From: Prevotellaceae bacterium UBA5903
GTDB taxonomy: Bacteria > Bacteroidota > Bacteroidia > Bacteroidales > Bacteroidaceae
NCBI GenBank assembly: GCA_002431845.1
Contig: DJEH01000129.1
Span: forward strand, 1-22,635
Length of the DNA stretch: 22,635 bases
Direction of reading: 5' to 3'
Shown here: piece by piece, positions 14,611 to 22,219 of the stretch
How positions within the stretch are numbered: the first letter of the stretch is position 1
Layout of the letters: each line of letters begins with the position of its first letter
Translations under genes and position numbers: made by a program
Notes under the pieces: model-generated
What the model was told of the DNA's origin: nothing
The model's database searches: none
Seen by the model: only the letters and a program-made list of their open reading frames with translations

Positions 14611-16569
14611 TTGGCATCAAACAATTTTGAAATACGCAAGTTTGTTATCGGAGGGGTGGCTATAGGCATTATCATTATTTACATGATACGCTTATTCACC
14701 TTACAACTTTGGAGCGACGACTATAAAAAGAATGCTGACTCTAATGCTTTCCGTAAAGACATTCAGTACCCTTCGCGTGGCTTAATACTCGACCGCAAAG
14801 GGCGTATTTTGGTGTATAATGAACCATCGTACAATATTATGGTGGTTATGAACGACCAACGTGGTATAGACACTCTCGACTTTTGCCAAACTATTGGTAT
14901 AAGCAAAGACGACTATATCAAGCGCATGGCAGATATTAAAGATCCTAAGAAGAATCCAGGCTATTCGCGCTATACGCCACAACTCTTTATGGCTCAGATA
15001 CCTGCAACAGAGTTCTCTTTATTTCGCGAAAAATTATTCCGTTTTAAAGGCTTTAGCATAGAGAAACGATCAACACGCCAGTATACCAGTGCCATAGGTG
15101 CACACATCTTAGGCGATGTGGGCGAGATAAGCGAAAAAGAACTTGAAGAGGACTCTACACGCTATTATGCATCGGGCGACTACATAGGTAAGTTGGGCAT
15201 AGAGCGTGCTTACGAAGAGCAACTACGCGGTGTTAAGGGCATGCGCATCATGCTGCGCGACGTACACGGCCGAACGCAAGGACACTACCAAAACGGAAAA
15301 TACGACAAGCAAGCACAGCCTGGTAAGAACTTAACGTTGGGGCTCGATAAAGACTTGCAAACACTTGCCGAACGATTGCTCGAAGGAAAGAAAGGGGCCA
15401 TTGTTGCCATAGAACCTCAAACTGGCGAGGTGCTTTGTATGGCATCAGCTCCCACTTACGACCCACGCATCATGGTGGGACGTGACCGCGGTAAAAACCA
15501 CATCATGCTGAGCAATAACCCTCAAAAGCCCTTGCTCAATCGTGCCATAATGGGTACTTATCCTCCAGGCTCAACCTTTAAGATAACGCAAGCGCTCACG
15601 GGTTTGCAAGAAGGTTCTATCGACCCTCAAATATCATTTCCTTGTCATCATGGCTTCAACTATAAGGGACTTCATGTAGGCTGTCATGGTCATGCTTCGC
15701 CTATCAACCTTGTTCCTGCAATTGGTACGTCGTGCAACTCTTACTTCTGTTGGAACTTGTTTCGATTGCTGAGCAATAAACGCAAGTATGGCTCGGTACA
15801 AAACGCCATGACAACGTGGAAGAACTATATGGTTCGTATGGGATATGGCTATAAATTAGGCATAGACTTGCCAGGCGAAAAGCGTGGTATGATACCTAAT
15901 GCGCAATATTATGACAAAGCTTACAAAAAGTCGTGGAATGGACTAACCGTTATCTCTATTGCCATTGGACAGGGCGAGGTTACAGCCACTCCGTTGCAAA
16001 TTTGTAATCTTGCTGCTACGGTGGCTAACAGAGGTTACTTTATTACTCCTCATATGGTGCATAGCATTCAAGACGGACGCATAGACCCCATTTATTACAA
16101 ACGCCGATACACGGGTGTGAACCGCAGGTGGTACGAATATTGTGTGGCTGGTATGCGTAAAGCTGTGCTTGATGGTACTTGTCGTGCTGCCAACTTGCCA
16201 GGCTATGAGGTATGTGGTAAAACGGGTACAGCACAGAACCGCGGACACGACCACTCTGTGTTTATGGGCTTTGCACCAATGAATAATCCACGTATCGCTG
16301 TGTCGGTATATGTAGAAAATGGTGGTTTTGGTAATGTGTATGGTGTGCCTATAGGTGCTCTTATTATGGAGCAATATCTTAATGGCAAGCTATCGAAAAG
16401 CTCAGAGGCAAAAGCCCAGCACTTTCAGAATATGCATATTAAATATGGCGATTCAAAGAAAGACCCCAAAGCTAAGAAAGACGACAAAAAAGATGCTAAA
16501 AAAGGTGCCGACAAAGGCAAAGGGGTAGGGAAAAACAAAACAAACAACAAAATAGAAAGGAATGCTTAA
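14611..16569 (+). CDS. mrdA: Penicillin-binding protein 2, elongation transpeptidase
   Basis: Cross-links peptidoglycan during side-wall growth. The protein has 652 residues. A single membrane anchor lies at about 12-32, the PBP dimerisation/pedestal domain at about 45-240 (YPSRGLILDRKGRILVYNEPSYNI, GAHILGDVGEIS, GKLGIERAYEEQLRG), and the transpeptidase domain follows with all three active-site motifs: Ser321-x-x-Lys324 in PPGSTFKI, Ser374-Cys-Asn376 in GTSCNSYF, and Lys537-Thr-Gly539 in CGKTGTAQN. The start appears to be TTG at 14611: an in-frame stop lies at 14584-14586, no ATG or GTG occurs between, and the next ATG falls inside the membrane helix. Residues 612-652 are a Lys/Asp-rich tail beyond the domain. 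The end overlaps rodA by 8 bases, which fits their work as one complex. Confidence 0.95.
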   Translation: MASNNFEIRKFVIGGVAIGIIIIYMIRLFTLQLWSDDYKKNADSNAFRKDIQYPSRGLILDRKGRILVYNEPSYNIMVVMNDQRGIDTLDFCQTIGISKDDYIKRMADIKDPKKNPGYSRYTPQLFMAQIPATEFSLFREKLFRFKGFSIEKRSTRQYTSAIGAHILGDVGEISEKELEEDSTRYYASGDYIGKLGIERAYEEQLRGVKGMRIMLRDVHGRTQGHYQNGKYDKQAQPGKNLTLGLDKDLQTLAERLLEGKKGAIVAIEPQTGEVLCMASAPTYDPRIMVGRDRGKNHIMLSNNPQKPLLNRAIMGTYPPGSTFKITQALTGLQEGSIDPQISFPCHHGFNYKGLHVGCHGHASPINLVPAIGTSCNSYFCWNLFRLLSNKRKYGSVQNAMTTWKNYMVRMGYGYKLGIDLPGEKRGMIPNAQYYDKAYKKSWNGLTVISIAIGQGEVTATPLQICNLAATVANRGYFITPHMVHSIQDGRIDPIYYKRRYTGVNRRWYEYCVAGMRKAVLDGTCRAANLPGYEVCGKTGTAQNRGHDHSVFMGFAPMNNPRIAVSVYVENGGFGNVYGVPIGALIMEQYLNGKLSKSSEAKAQHFQNMHIKYGDSKKDPKAKKDDKKDAKKGADKGKGVGKNKTNNKIERNA

Positions 16570-18034
16570 CGATAACAAACAATATCCACTGTTTAATGTA
16601 GACTGGGTGATACTCACCATCTACATAGTGTTGCTTATATGCGGGTGGTTTAGCATTTGTGGTGCAAGCCATGAAATAGGCGATACCGACTTTTTTGCAT
16701 GGTCGGCACGTACGGGCAAACAGATTGTTTGGATTGCTTGCGCCTTTGCTTTGGGCTTTGTCATTATGATGAGCTCTGATCGTTATTACGACACTTTGGC
16801 GGGCTTCTTCTATTGGCTTATGATGTTTGTGTTGCTTATTACCCCTTTTATAGCACACGATATTAAGGGCTCAAAGTCGTGGGTAAGTCTTGGCTTCTGC
16901 AACATTCAGCCAGCCGAATTTGCCAAGTGTGCCACGGCTTTAGCGGTGGCAAAACTCATAGACCAATATGGTTTTACGCTCGACAACATGCGCAACTTTG
17001 CTAAGGCTGCAGGACTTATATTGCTACCAATGGTACTCATTGTGCTACAGCGCGAAACGGGTTCGGCATTAGTATATTTGGCTTTTTTCCTTATGTTCTA
17101 TCGTGAGGGCATGCCTGGTTGCATCTTGTTTACGGCTGTAGCGGCAGTAGCCTATTTTGTGATAGGTATACGTTTTAGCGAGGTAGAGTTGCCTGGCACC
17201 TACTCCTCTGTAGGCGAGTTTGTAGTGCTCATTATGATATGGATATTCACTATGGGTATGTTGCGCATATATGCTCCTCGCAACAAAGCGTGCCATCTGT
17301 TTCTATTGGTAGGTGTAGTAGCTATCACGCTGTCGCTGTTGGTGTCAGAGTTTATCATAACGTTTGATATTTCATGGGTATTGTTGTCGCTATGTATATT
17401 TATGGCAGGCTACTTGGCATGGCAGTCATTGGGACAACGCGTAAACTCATGTTTGCTGATAGCTCTCTTTACATTGGGTAGCACGGCCTTTCTCTATACA
17501 GCCGACTTTGCACTTAACAATGTACTTGAACCACATCAACGTGTGCGTATACAAGTATTGTTAGGTATGAACGAGGACAATAGAGATGCTGGTTACAACG
17601 TAAACCAAAGTAAAATTGCTATTGGATCGGGCGGACTTGAAGGCAAGGGCTTTATGAACGGAACACAAACAAAGCTTAAATATGTACCCGAACAAGATAC
17701 CGACTTTATTTTCTGCACCGTAGGCGAAGAACAAGGCTTTTTAGGTTCAGCAGGCGTATTGTTGTTGTTCTTATGTATGATACTTAGACTCATCTATTTA
17801 AGCGAAAAACAAGTAACAACCTTTGCTCGAGTCTATGGCTATTCGCTAACAAGTATATTGCTCTTCCACGTGTTTATCAACGTGGGAATGGTAATGGGTA
17901 TAACGCCAGTTATTGGCATTCCGCTCCCATTCTTTAGTTATGGCGGGTCGTCGCTATGGGGGTTCACGCTCATGCTCTTTATATTTTTAAGAATGGATGC
18001 AAGTCGTAAACGTCCTATTAGTGGTACACGATAA
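16562..18034 (+). CDS. rodA: RodA, SEDS-family peptidoglycan glycosyltransferase
   Basis: Polymerises lipid II into glycan strands in the inner membrane, working with PBP2. The protein has 490 residues and many membrane helices. The SEDS signature is clear: QRVRIQVLLGMNEDNRDAGYNVNQSKIAIGSGGLEGKGFMNG, with Asp342 at the position of the likely catalytic Asp, followed by TKLKYVPEQDTDFIFCTVGEEQGFLGS and the ending GIPLPFFSYGGSSL. It is longer than proteobacterial RodA (about 370-420); the extra length lies around residues 210-310 and adds membrane segments. The ATG overlaps the PBP2 stop, so translation is coupled. Confidence 0.95.
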   Translation: MLNDNKQYPLFNVDWVILTIYIVLLICGWFSICGASHEIGDTDFFAWSARTGKQIVWIACAFALGFVIMMSSDRYYDTLAGFFYWLMMFVLLITPFIAHDIKGSKSWVSLGFCNIQPAEFAKCATALAVAKLIDQYGFTLDNMRNFAKAAGLILLPMVLIVLQRETGSALVYLAFFLMFYREGMPGCILFTAVAAVAYFVIGIRFSEVELPGTYSSVGEFVVLIMIWIFTMGMLRIYAPRNKACHLFLLVGVVAITLSLLVSEFIITFDISWVLLSLCIFMAGYLAWQSLGQRVNSCLLIALFTLGSTAFLYTADFALNNVLEPHQRVRIQVLLGMNEDNRDAGYNVNQSKIAIGSGGLEGKGFMNGTQTKLKYVPEQDTDFIFCTVGEEQGFLGSAGVLLLFLCMILRLIYLSEKQVTTFARVYGYSLTSILLFHVFINVGMVMGITPVIGIPLPFFSYGGSSLWGFTLMLFIFLRMDASRKRPISGTR

Positions 18035-18160
18035 ATATAGAATAAAGATGTGTTGTTTTAATAAAATACACAGAGCTCAATCATCGTCTCTTATTATGAG
18101 AGGGTGAAAGATGAAAAATAAGATAATAATACACCTTTATTATAAAGCATAAATAAACTT

Positions 18161-18625
18161 ATGAACTTTAATAATCATAATAACTCCGAAAATCGTTGGC
18201 GCACAATAGCTATTTTAGCTATCAGTCTTTTGGTTATCATAGGCATTGTGTATATGAAACATAGTGCAAACGAACAAAAATCGTACGTAAGCTTACACAA
18301 TAACGATACCACCCATCAGCAAGTGGCTATACCCGATACCACTATCGACCCGAGTGTGATGCCACAAGCCCCCGATACCATGCCGTCTGCCCAACTGCCT
18401 GATACTATCTTAGGCAAGGATACACGCAATCCTTACGAAGCCGGATATGATGATGGTTATGCCAGTGGCTGTGATGATGGGGCATCTCATTCCTATCATG
18501 CCACGTATGATGAAACAAGTAGCTTCTCAACAGATGCCGAAAAACAAAACTATTCCAAGGGCTATCGTGAGGGGTATGCCAAGGGCTTTGAAGACGGTAA
18601 ACAAGGCAAACAATTTAATATATAA
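18161..18625 (+). CDS. Small membrane-anchored protein with duplicated GYxxG motif
   Basis: A 154-residue protein I do not recognise as a named family. A membrane segment lies at about 14-31 with a short N-terminal tail. A linker rich in Asp-Thr-Pro (about 47-90) contains four DT steps preceded by P, N or K. Then come two copies of a 16-residue motif YxxGYxxGYAxGxxDG, at Tyr92-Gly107 and Tyr131-Gly146, spaced 39 residues apart. The regular GxxxG spacing suggests a packed or oligomerising helix; similar GX3G repeats occur in Yae1/Lto1-like proteins and in some envelope proteins, but no function follows from that. It lies 126 bases after rodA, on the same strand, and ends just before a strong terminator, so it may be the last gene of the shape cluster. 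Confidence 0.7.
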   Translation: MNFNNHNNSENRWRTIAILAISLLVIIGIVYMKHSANEQKSYVSLHNNDTTHQQVAIPDTTIDPSVMPQAPDTMPSAQLPDTILGKDTRNPYEAGYDDGYASGCDDGASHSYHATYDETSSFSTDAEKQNYSKGYREGYAKGFEDGKQGKQFNI

Positions 18626-18633
18626 CAAGCAAC

Positions 18634-18677
18634 AATGAGGTGTTCAAATTTAATGTTGAACACCTCATTATTGTTTT
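18634..18677 (+). terminator. Strong intrinsic terminator closing the shape cluster
   Basis: Perfect 14-base arms AATGAGGTGTTCAA (18634-18647) and TTGAACACCTCATT (18656-18669) surround an 8-base loop and are followed by ATTGTTTT (18670-18677). It starts 9 bases after the preceding stop and marks the border between the core genes and the restriction-modification island. Confidence 0.85.
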
Positions 18678-18747
18678 GCCTATTGGCTAATGTAATCATA
18701 ATTCTAAAAGTACATCTTCACGGCAAACAAGAACTGCTCGATGAATA

Positions 18748-18846
18748 TTATCTAAAACTCGCGTTATTGGCAAATTCTTTCTCAAGTTCTTTGCAGAAGT
18801 CGTCAGCAACACAGAAAATTTCGCTAACTTTGTTCTTGCTAATCAT
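18748..18846 (-). pseudogene. Remnant of an IS982-type transposase N-terminus
   Basis: On the minus strand an ATG at 18846-18844 opens a 32-codon frame that reads MISKNKVSEIFCVADDFCK followed by ELEKEFANNASFR and a stop. The KV(T/S)EIFC-ADDFCK block is the characteristic opening of IS982-family transposases of Bacteroidales, normally about 290-300 residues; only the first 10% is present. Beyond the stop another frame (18745-18704) reads FIEQFLFAVKMYF and stop, possibly another scrap of insertion-sequence origin. No terminal inverted repeats were identified. It lies between the terminator and hsdM, as expected for debris of an insertion event at the island border. Confidence 0.6.
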
Positions 18847-18973
18847 TAGTATTTTACTTTTTGAATTTCACTATAAAGTTACTAATAATCAAAGATTTAT
18901 TAAAGTGTAAAATGGAGCTTTTGTGCTCGTTTTACCTTATTTATTTACCATCCTTATTTCGAACTCACGTTAT

Positions 18974-21001
18974 ATGACAGACAACAACACACAGAATCCG
19001 GTGCAGGACATCATGCACTATGAGAGTGACATTTGGGCAGTGGCCGACTTGCTTCTTGCCGCTGGCATCAAACAGAGTGACTTTCCGGCTTATATGATGC
19101 CGTTCTTCGCTCTCGTCATGGTGGAGGGCAGAATGATCAATACCGTCAAGCGGGTGGAAAACGAGTATGGCATTACTGTGGAAAGTGATGCCGAAGCCTT
19201 CAAAACCCTGTACGACACGGAAGAGTGTGGCTACAACATGTATATCGTGATGCAAGGCAAGACGCTGAGGTCTATCTGCATGAACGACAATACCTTTGAA
19301 CAGGACTTTGCCGAGTATCTCAAGGCTTTCGACGATGTGCTGAAGCAACTGCTTGGCATTGAGCGCGACAAAACCGACCAAAAGTTTCTCAACATGGACG
19401 GCATCGTGGCTGAACTGCGCAAGAAGGGCATACTTCTGGAGGTGGCTTCTGCCTGGGCGCAGATAGACCTTGCGCCTTACGACAACTCTGCCATCACCAC
19501 ACTCGAAGAGCACATCAAGCGGCGTTGGGCTGACATCTCTGCCAGCACGGCTGGTGAGCAGTACACCCCCGAGGACATCATCGAACTGATAGCCCGCATC
19601 GTGGCATTGAAAGCCGACAAACCCAAGAGAGAGATGTTGCATGTGTACGACCCCACCTGTGGCGGCGCCAACTTGCTTTTCGGCGTTTCCGACCGTCTGC
19701 AGAAGGAGGGCTACAAATACATTAAGACCTATGGCAACGAACTCAACGACGCACTCTTTGCCTTGGCTGCCATAGAGTCGCGTTTCCGCTCCATGTCTAC
19801 CATTAAGTGTGGCAACACGCTCACCATGGTGCCGTTTGCCGATATGGAAAACCAATTTGATGTGATTGTTGCCAATCCGCCCTACGGCACCAAGTGGAAG
19901 GGCTATGAGAAGGAGGTGAAGGCAGACAAACTGGGACAGTTTCCTGCCGGGGTGCCCTCAATCAGCGACGGTCAGTTTCTTTTCATGCAGCACATCCTCT
20001 GGCAACTTGCCGACGATGGCATAGCCGTTGAGGTGCACAATGGTTCTACGCTCTTTTCGGGCGATGCGGGCAGCGGCGAGAGCAACATACGCAAGTACAT
20101 TTTCGACCACGACTGGGTGGAGGCTATCATACAGATGCCGCAACAGGAATTCTTCAACACGGGCATCTACACCTACTTGTGGATAATGAACAAAAACAAG
20201 TCTGCGGAGCGTCGTGGAAAGGTGGCGCTTATCGATGGTAGCAGTCTGTGGCAACCGCTGAAAAAGTCGAAGGGCGACAAGCGCCGCGAGATGGGTGCCG
20301 ACCACCAGTGCAGAATTGTGGAGGCTTTGGCTCGCTTTGAGCCGTCGGACATCTGCAAAATCTTCGACCGCGAACACTTCTATTACAACAAACAACAGCT
20401 CATGCTCACCGAGGTGTCTGACGCGGGGCGGTACGTGGAAGAAACTATTTGCCAGGACCTTAAACCATTCGCCATCAAGCATCCTACGGCATTGACCGTT
20501 GACGACATGCGCTACGACGACTTGCAGGAGTTGTCGGCAGACGAACTAAAGGCTATAGCCAAGCGTGTGACGGAAGAAAAGCTTAATCTCACCCTATCTG
20601 TTGAGACAGAGAAGGACGGAACGTATACTTTCTGTCCCGACCAATGCACCATTCTCCACAGCCGTGAGGATGGCTCGGTGCGCGACCTTGGCTGCGGCGC
20701 ATTTCGCTTTAAGGCTTCCACAGGAAAGAAGAACTCCATACACAAAATCTTTATCGAGCCTTACACCACAAGCGACTACGAGATTATTCCTCACCACATG
20801 GACGAAACAGCTAACAAGCATGAGATAGACGCCTTTATGCAGAAGTATGTATTCAAGCCTTACACGCTCGGTAACAATATGGTTGGAGTGGAAATCAACT
20901 TCAACAAGGAGTTTTATGTGCCCGAGAAAATGGAAAAGGCAGAGGATATTTTGAAGGAGATTGAGGAGTTGAATGAGAAATTGAAGGAGGTGAGGTTATG
21001 A
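18974..21001 (+). CDS. hsdM: Type I restriction-modification methyltransferase subunit HsdM
   Basis: Transfers methyl groups to adenine N6 at the site chosen by HsdS, protecting the host DNA. The protein has 675 residues from ATG 18974 (MTDNNTQNPVQ); an in-frame GTG at 18923 would add 17 hydrophobic residues and is rejected. An N-terminal helical HsdM domain is followed by the methyltransferase domain: YTPEDIIELIARIV, SAM-binding motif I DPTCGGANLLFGVSDRL (from Asp226), and catalytic motif IV Asn301-Pro-Pro-Tyr304 in NPPYGTKWKGYEKE, typical of N6-adenine enzymes. Later parts include GDAGSGESNIRKYIFDHDWVEAIIQMPQQEFFNTGIYTYLW. The C-terminus is a charged helix. A sampled row of the gene is 60% GC, higher than the core genes. 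The stop overlaps the hsdS start by ATGA. Confidence 0.95.
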   Translation: MTDNNTQNPVQDIMHYESDIWAVADLLLAAGIKQSDFPAYMMPFFALVMVEGRMINTVKRVENEYGITVESDAEAFKTLYDTEECGYNMYIVMQGKTLRSICMNDNTFEQDFAEYLKAFDDVLKQLLGIERDKTDQKFLNMDGIVAELRKKGILLEVASAWAQIDLAPYDNSAITTLEEHIKRRWADISASTAGEQYTPEDIIELIARIVALKADKPKREMLHVYDPTCGGANLLFGVSDRLQKEGYKYIKTYGNELNDALFALAAIESRFRSMSTIKCGNTLTMVPFADMENQFDVIVANPPYGTKWKGYEKEVKADKLGQFPAGVPSISDGQFLFMQHILWQLADDGIAVEVHNGSTLFSGDAGSGESNIRKYIFDHDWVEAIIQMPQQEFFNTGIYTYLWIMNKNKSAERRGKVALIDGSSLWQPLKKSKGDKRREMGADHQCRIVEALARFEPSDICKIFDREHFYYNKQQLMLTEVSDAGRYVEETICQDLKPFAIKHPTALTVDDMRYDDLQELSADELKAIAKRVTEEKLNLTLSVETEKDGTYTFCPDQCTILHSREDGSVRDLGCGAFRFKASTGKKNSIHKIFIEPYTTSDYEIIPHHMDETANKHEIDAFMQKYVFKPYTLGNNMVGVEINFNKEFYVPEKMEKAEDILKEIEELNEKLKEVRL

Positions 21002-22191
21002 TTACACAATTAAAAAATATAGCTCAAGTTTTTACAGGAACGACTCCACCAACAAATGAACAGCGGTATTATGAGTCTGAAGATATAGAATGGTTCTCTC
21101 CAGGAGATATAATGTCTGATAATATAAATATTAAAGAATCAAACAGAAAAATATCAAAATTGTATTTTCAAGAGAAGAATTTTCATCCTTTCCCCCAAGA
21201 GTCTGTTTTGATGGTAGGTATTGGTGCTACGGTCGGTAAAGTTGCATACTCAGATAGTGCCTGTTGGTCAAATCAACAGATAAACGTTATTGTATTTGAC
21301 AAGAAGAAAATATTACCGAAATTTGGTGCGTATCAGATGTTAAATAAGGGTCGAGAAATTAGCAAGAAAACTCCTGTCGTTACATTGCAGATTTTTAATC
21401 AAAGTAAGGTTAGACAGATTGAACTTTGGGTGCCTTCCCTTGAAACCCAGCAAAGAATCATCACCTACCTCGACACCAAACTCTCCGAGATATCCCATCA
21501 AGTATCTCTCCTCATTTCCAAGCGTGATGCTTATCTTCGTCTGAAGAAGAGCATCATCAATCATGTCGTCACTCATGGACTTAACCCGAATGTGAAGATG
21601 AAGGATTCGGGCATTGAGTGGATTGGAGAGGTGCCGGAGCATTGGGAATCATGTAGGTTCAAAGATTTTCTAAAACTTTGCACAAAATCATCTAATAGTA
21701 TTAGAAAAATAGGATTGGAAAACATTGAGAGCGGGACTGGGCAACTTATAGAAACAAGTTCTGAATTTGAAGGCAATGGCATTGCCTTTAAAAAAGGCAG
21801 CATTGTCTATGGAAAGTTACGTCCATACTTACAAAAAGTATGGATGGCAGAGTTTTCAGGAAATGCCGTAGGTGATTTTTCCGTTTTTAATACTCAGAAA
21901 AATGCGATGCCGTCATATATTAAATATGTTATGCTTTCTGATGTTTTTACCAAAGAAGCCGATAGCTCCACAGCTGGAGCAAAGATGCCAAGAGTGTCTT
22001 CGGAATTCATCTTATCATTACATTATTGTATTCCCCCTCTCCCCGAGCAACGCTCCATCGCCACCTACCTTGATGACAAATGTGCCAAGATAGACACCAT
22101 CGTGTCGAACCTTGATAAGCAAATCAGCCGTTACGGCGACTTGAAACGCGCATTGATTGATGAAGTAATCACAGGCAAACGGGCTGTGTAG
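20998..22191 (+). CDS. hsdS: Type I restriction-modification specificity subunit HsdS
   Basis: Selects the bipartite DNA target for the HsdM/HsdR complex. The protein has 397 residues with the two-fold HsdS plan: target-recognition domain 1 (about 1-145), a conserved helical spacer (QQRIITYLDTKLSEI...LKKSIINHVVTHGLN, 151-195), a second start-type motif (KDSGIEWIGEVPEHWE, 202-217), target-recognition domain 2 (about 218-345), and a second spacer (EQRSIATYLDDKCAKI...LKRALIDEVITGKRA, 350-396). The two spacers are clearly related. The first domain lacks the SGIEWIGxxPEHW lead-in that often opens these proteins. Base composition switches between recognition domains and spacers. The ATG overlaps the hsdM stop (ATGA), so translation is coupled. 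The target sequence cannot be predicted from this alone. Confidence 0.93.
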   Translation: MITQLKNIAQVFTGTTPPTNEQRYYESEDIEWFSPGDIMSDNINIKESNRKISKLYFQEKNFHPFPQESVLMVGIGATVGKVAYSDSACWSNQQINVIVFDKKKILPKFGAYQMLNKGREISKKTPVVTLQIFNQSKVRQIELWVPSLETQQRIITYLDTKLSEISHQVSLLISKRDAYLRLKKSIINHVVTHGLNPNVKMKDSGIEWIGEVPEHWESCRFKDFLKLCTKSSNSIRKIGLENIESGTGQLIETSSEFEGNGIAFKKGSIVYGKLRPYLQKVWMAEFSGNAVGDFSVFNTQKNAMPSYIKYVMLSDVFTKEADSSTAGAKMPRVSSEFILSLHYCIPPLPEQRSIATYLDDKCAKIDTIVSNLDKQISRYGDLKRALIDEVITGKRAV

Positions 22192-22219
22192 AGAACCTTA
22201 AACTAAAAAAAGAAGAGTC

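Noticed and set aside
18635..18910. A plus-strand 91-residue hydrophobic frame after the GYxxG protein
   Set aside because: Its ATG lies inside the terminator hairpin, it overlaps the antisense transposase remnant, and it has no family features.
18923..18973. Promoter for hsdM (TTTG with a downstream TATTTACC)
   Set aside because: The spacing is 18 and the -7 box matches poorly; not strong enough to annotate.
18965..19855. A 296-residue minus-strand frame opposite hsdM
   Set aside because: It is a mirror of the GC-rich hsdM coding sequence; hsdM has clear motifs on the plus strand, and this frame has none.
19958..20482. A 174-residue minus-strand frame opposite hsdM
   Set aside because: Antisense shadow of hsdM with no recognisable domain.
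20998..22191. Phase-variable inverting hsdS locus
   Set aside because: Only one hsdS is visible and there is no recombinase or inverted repeat within the window; it cannot be supported here.
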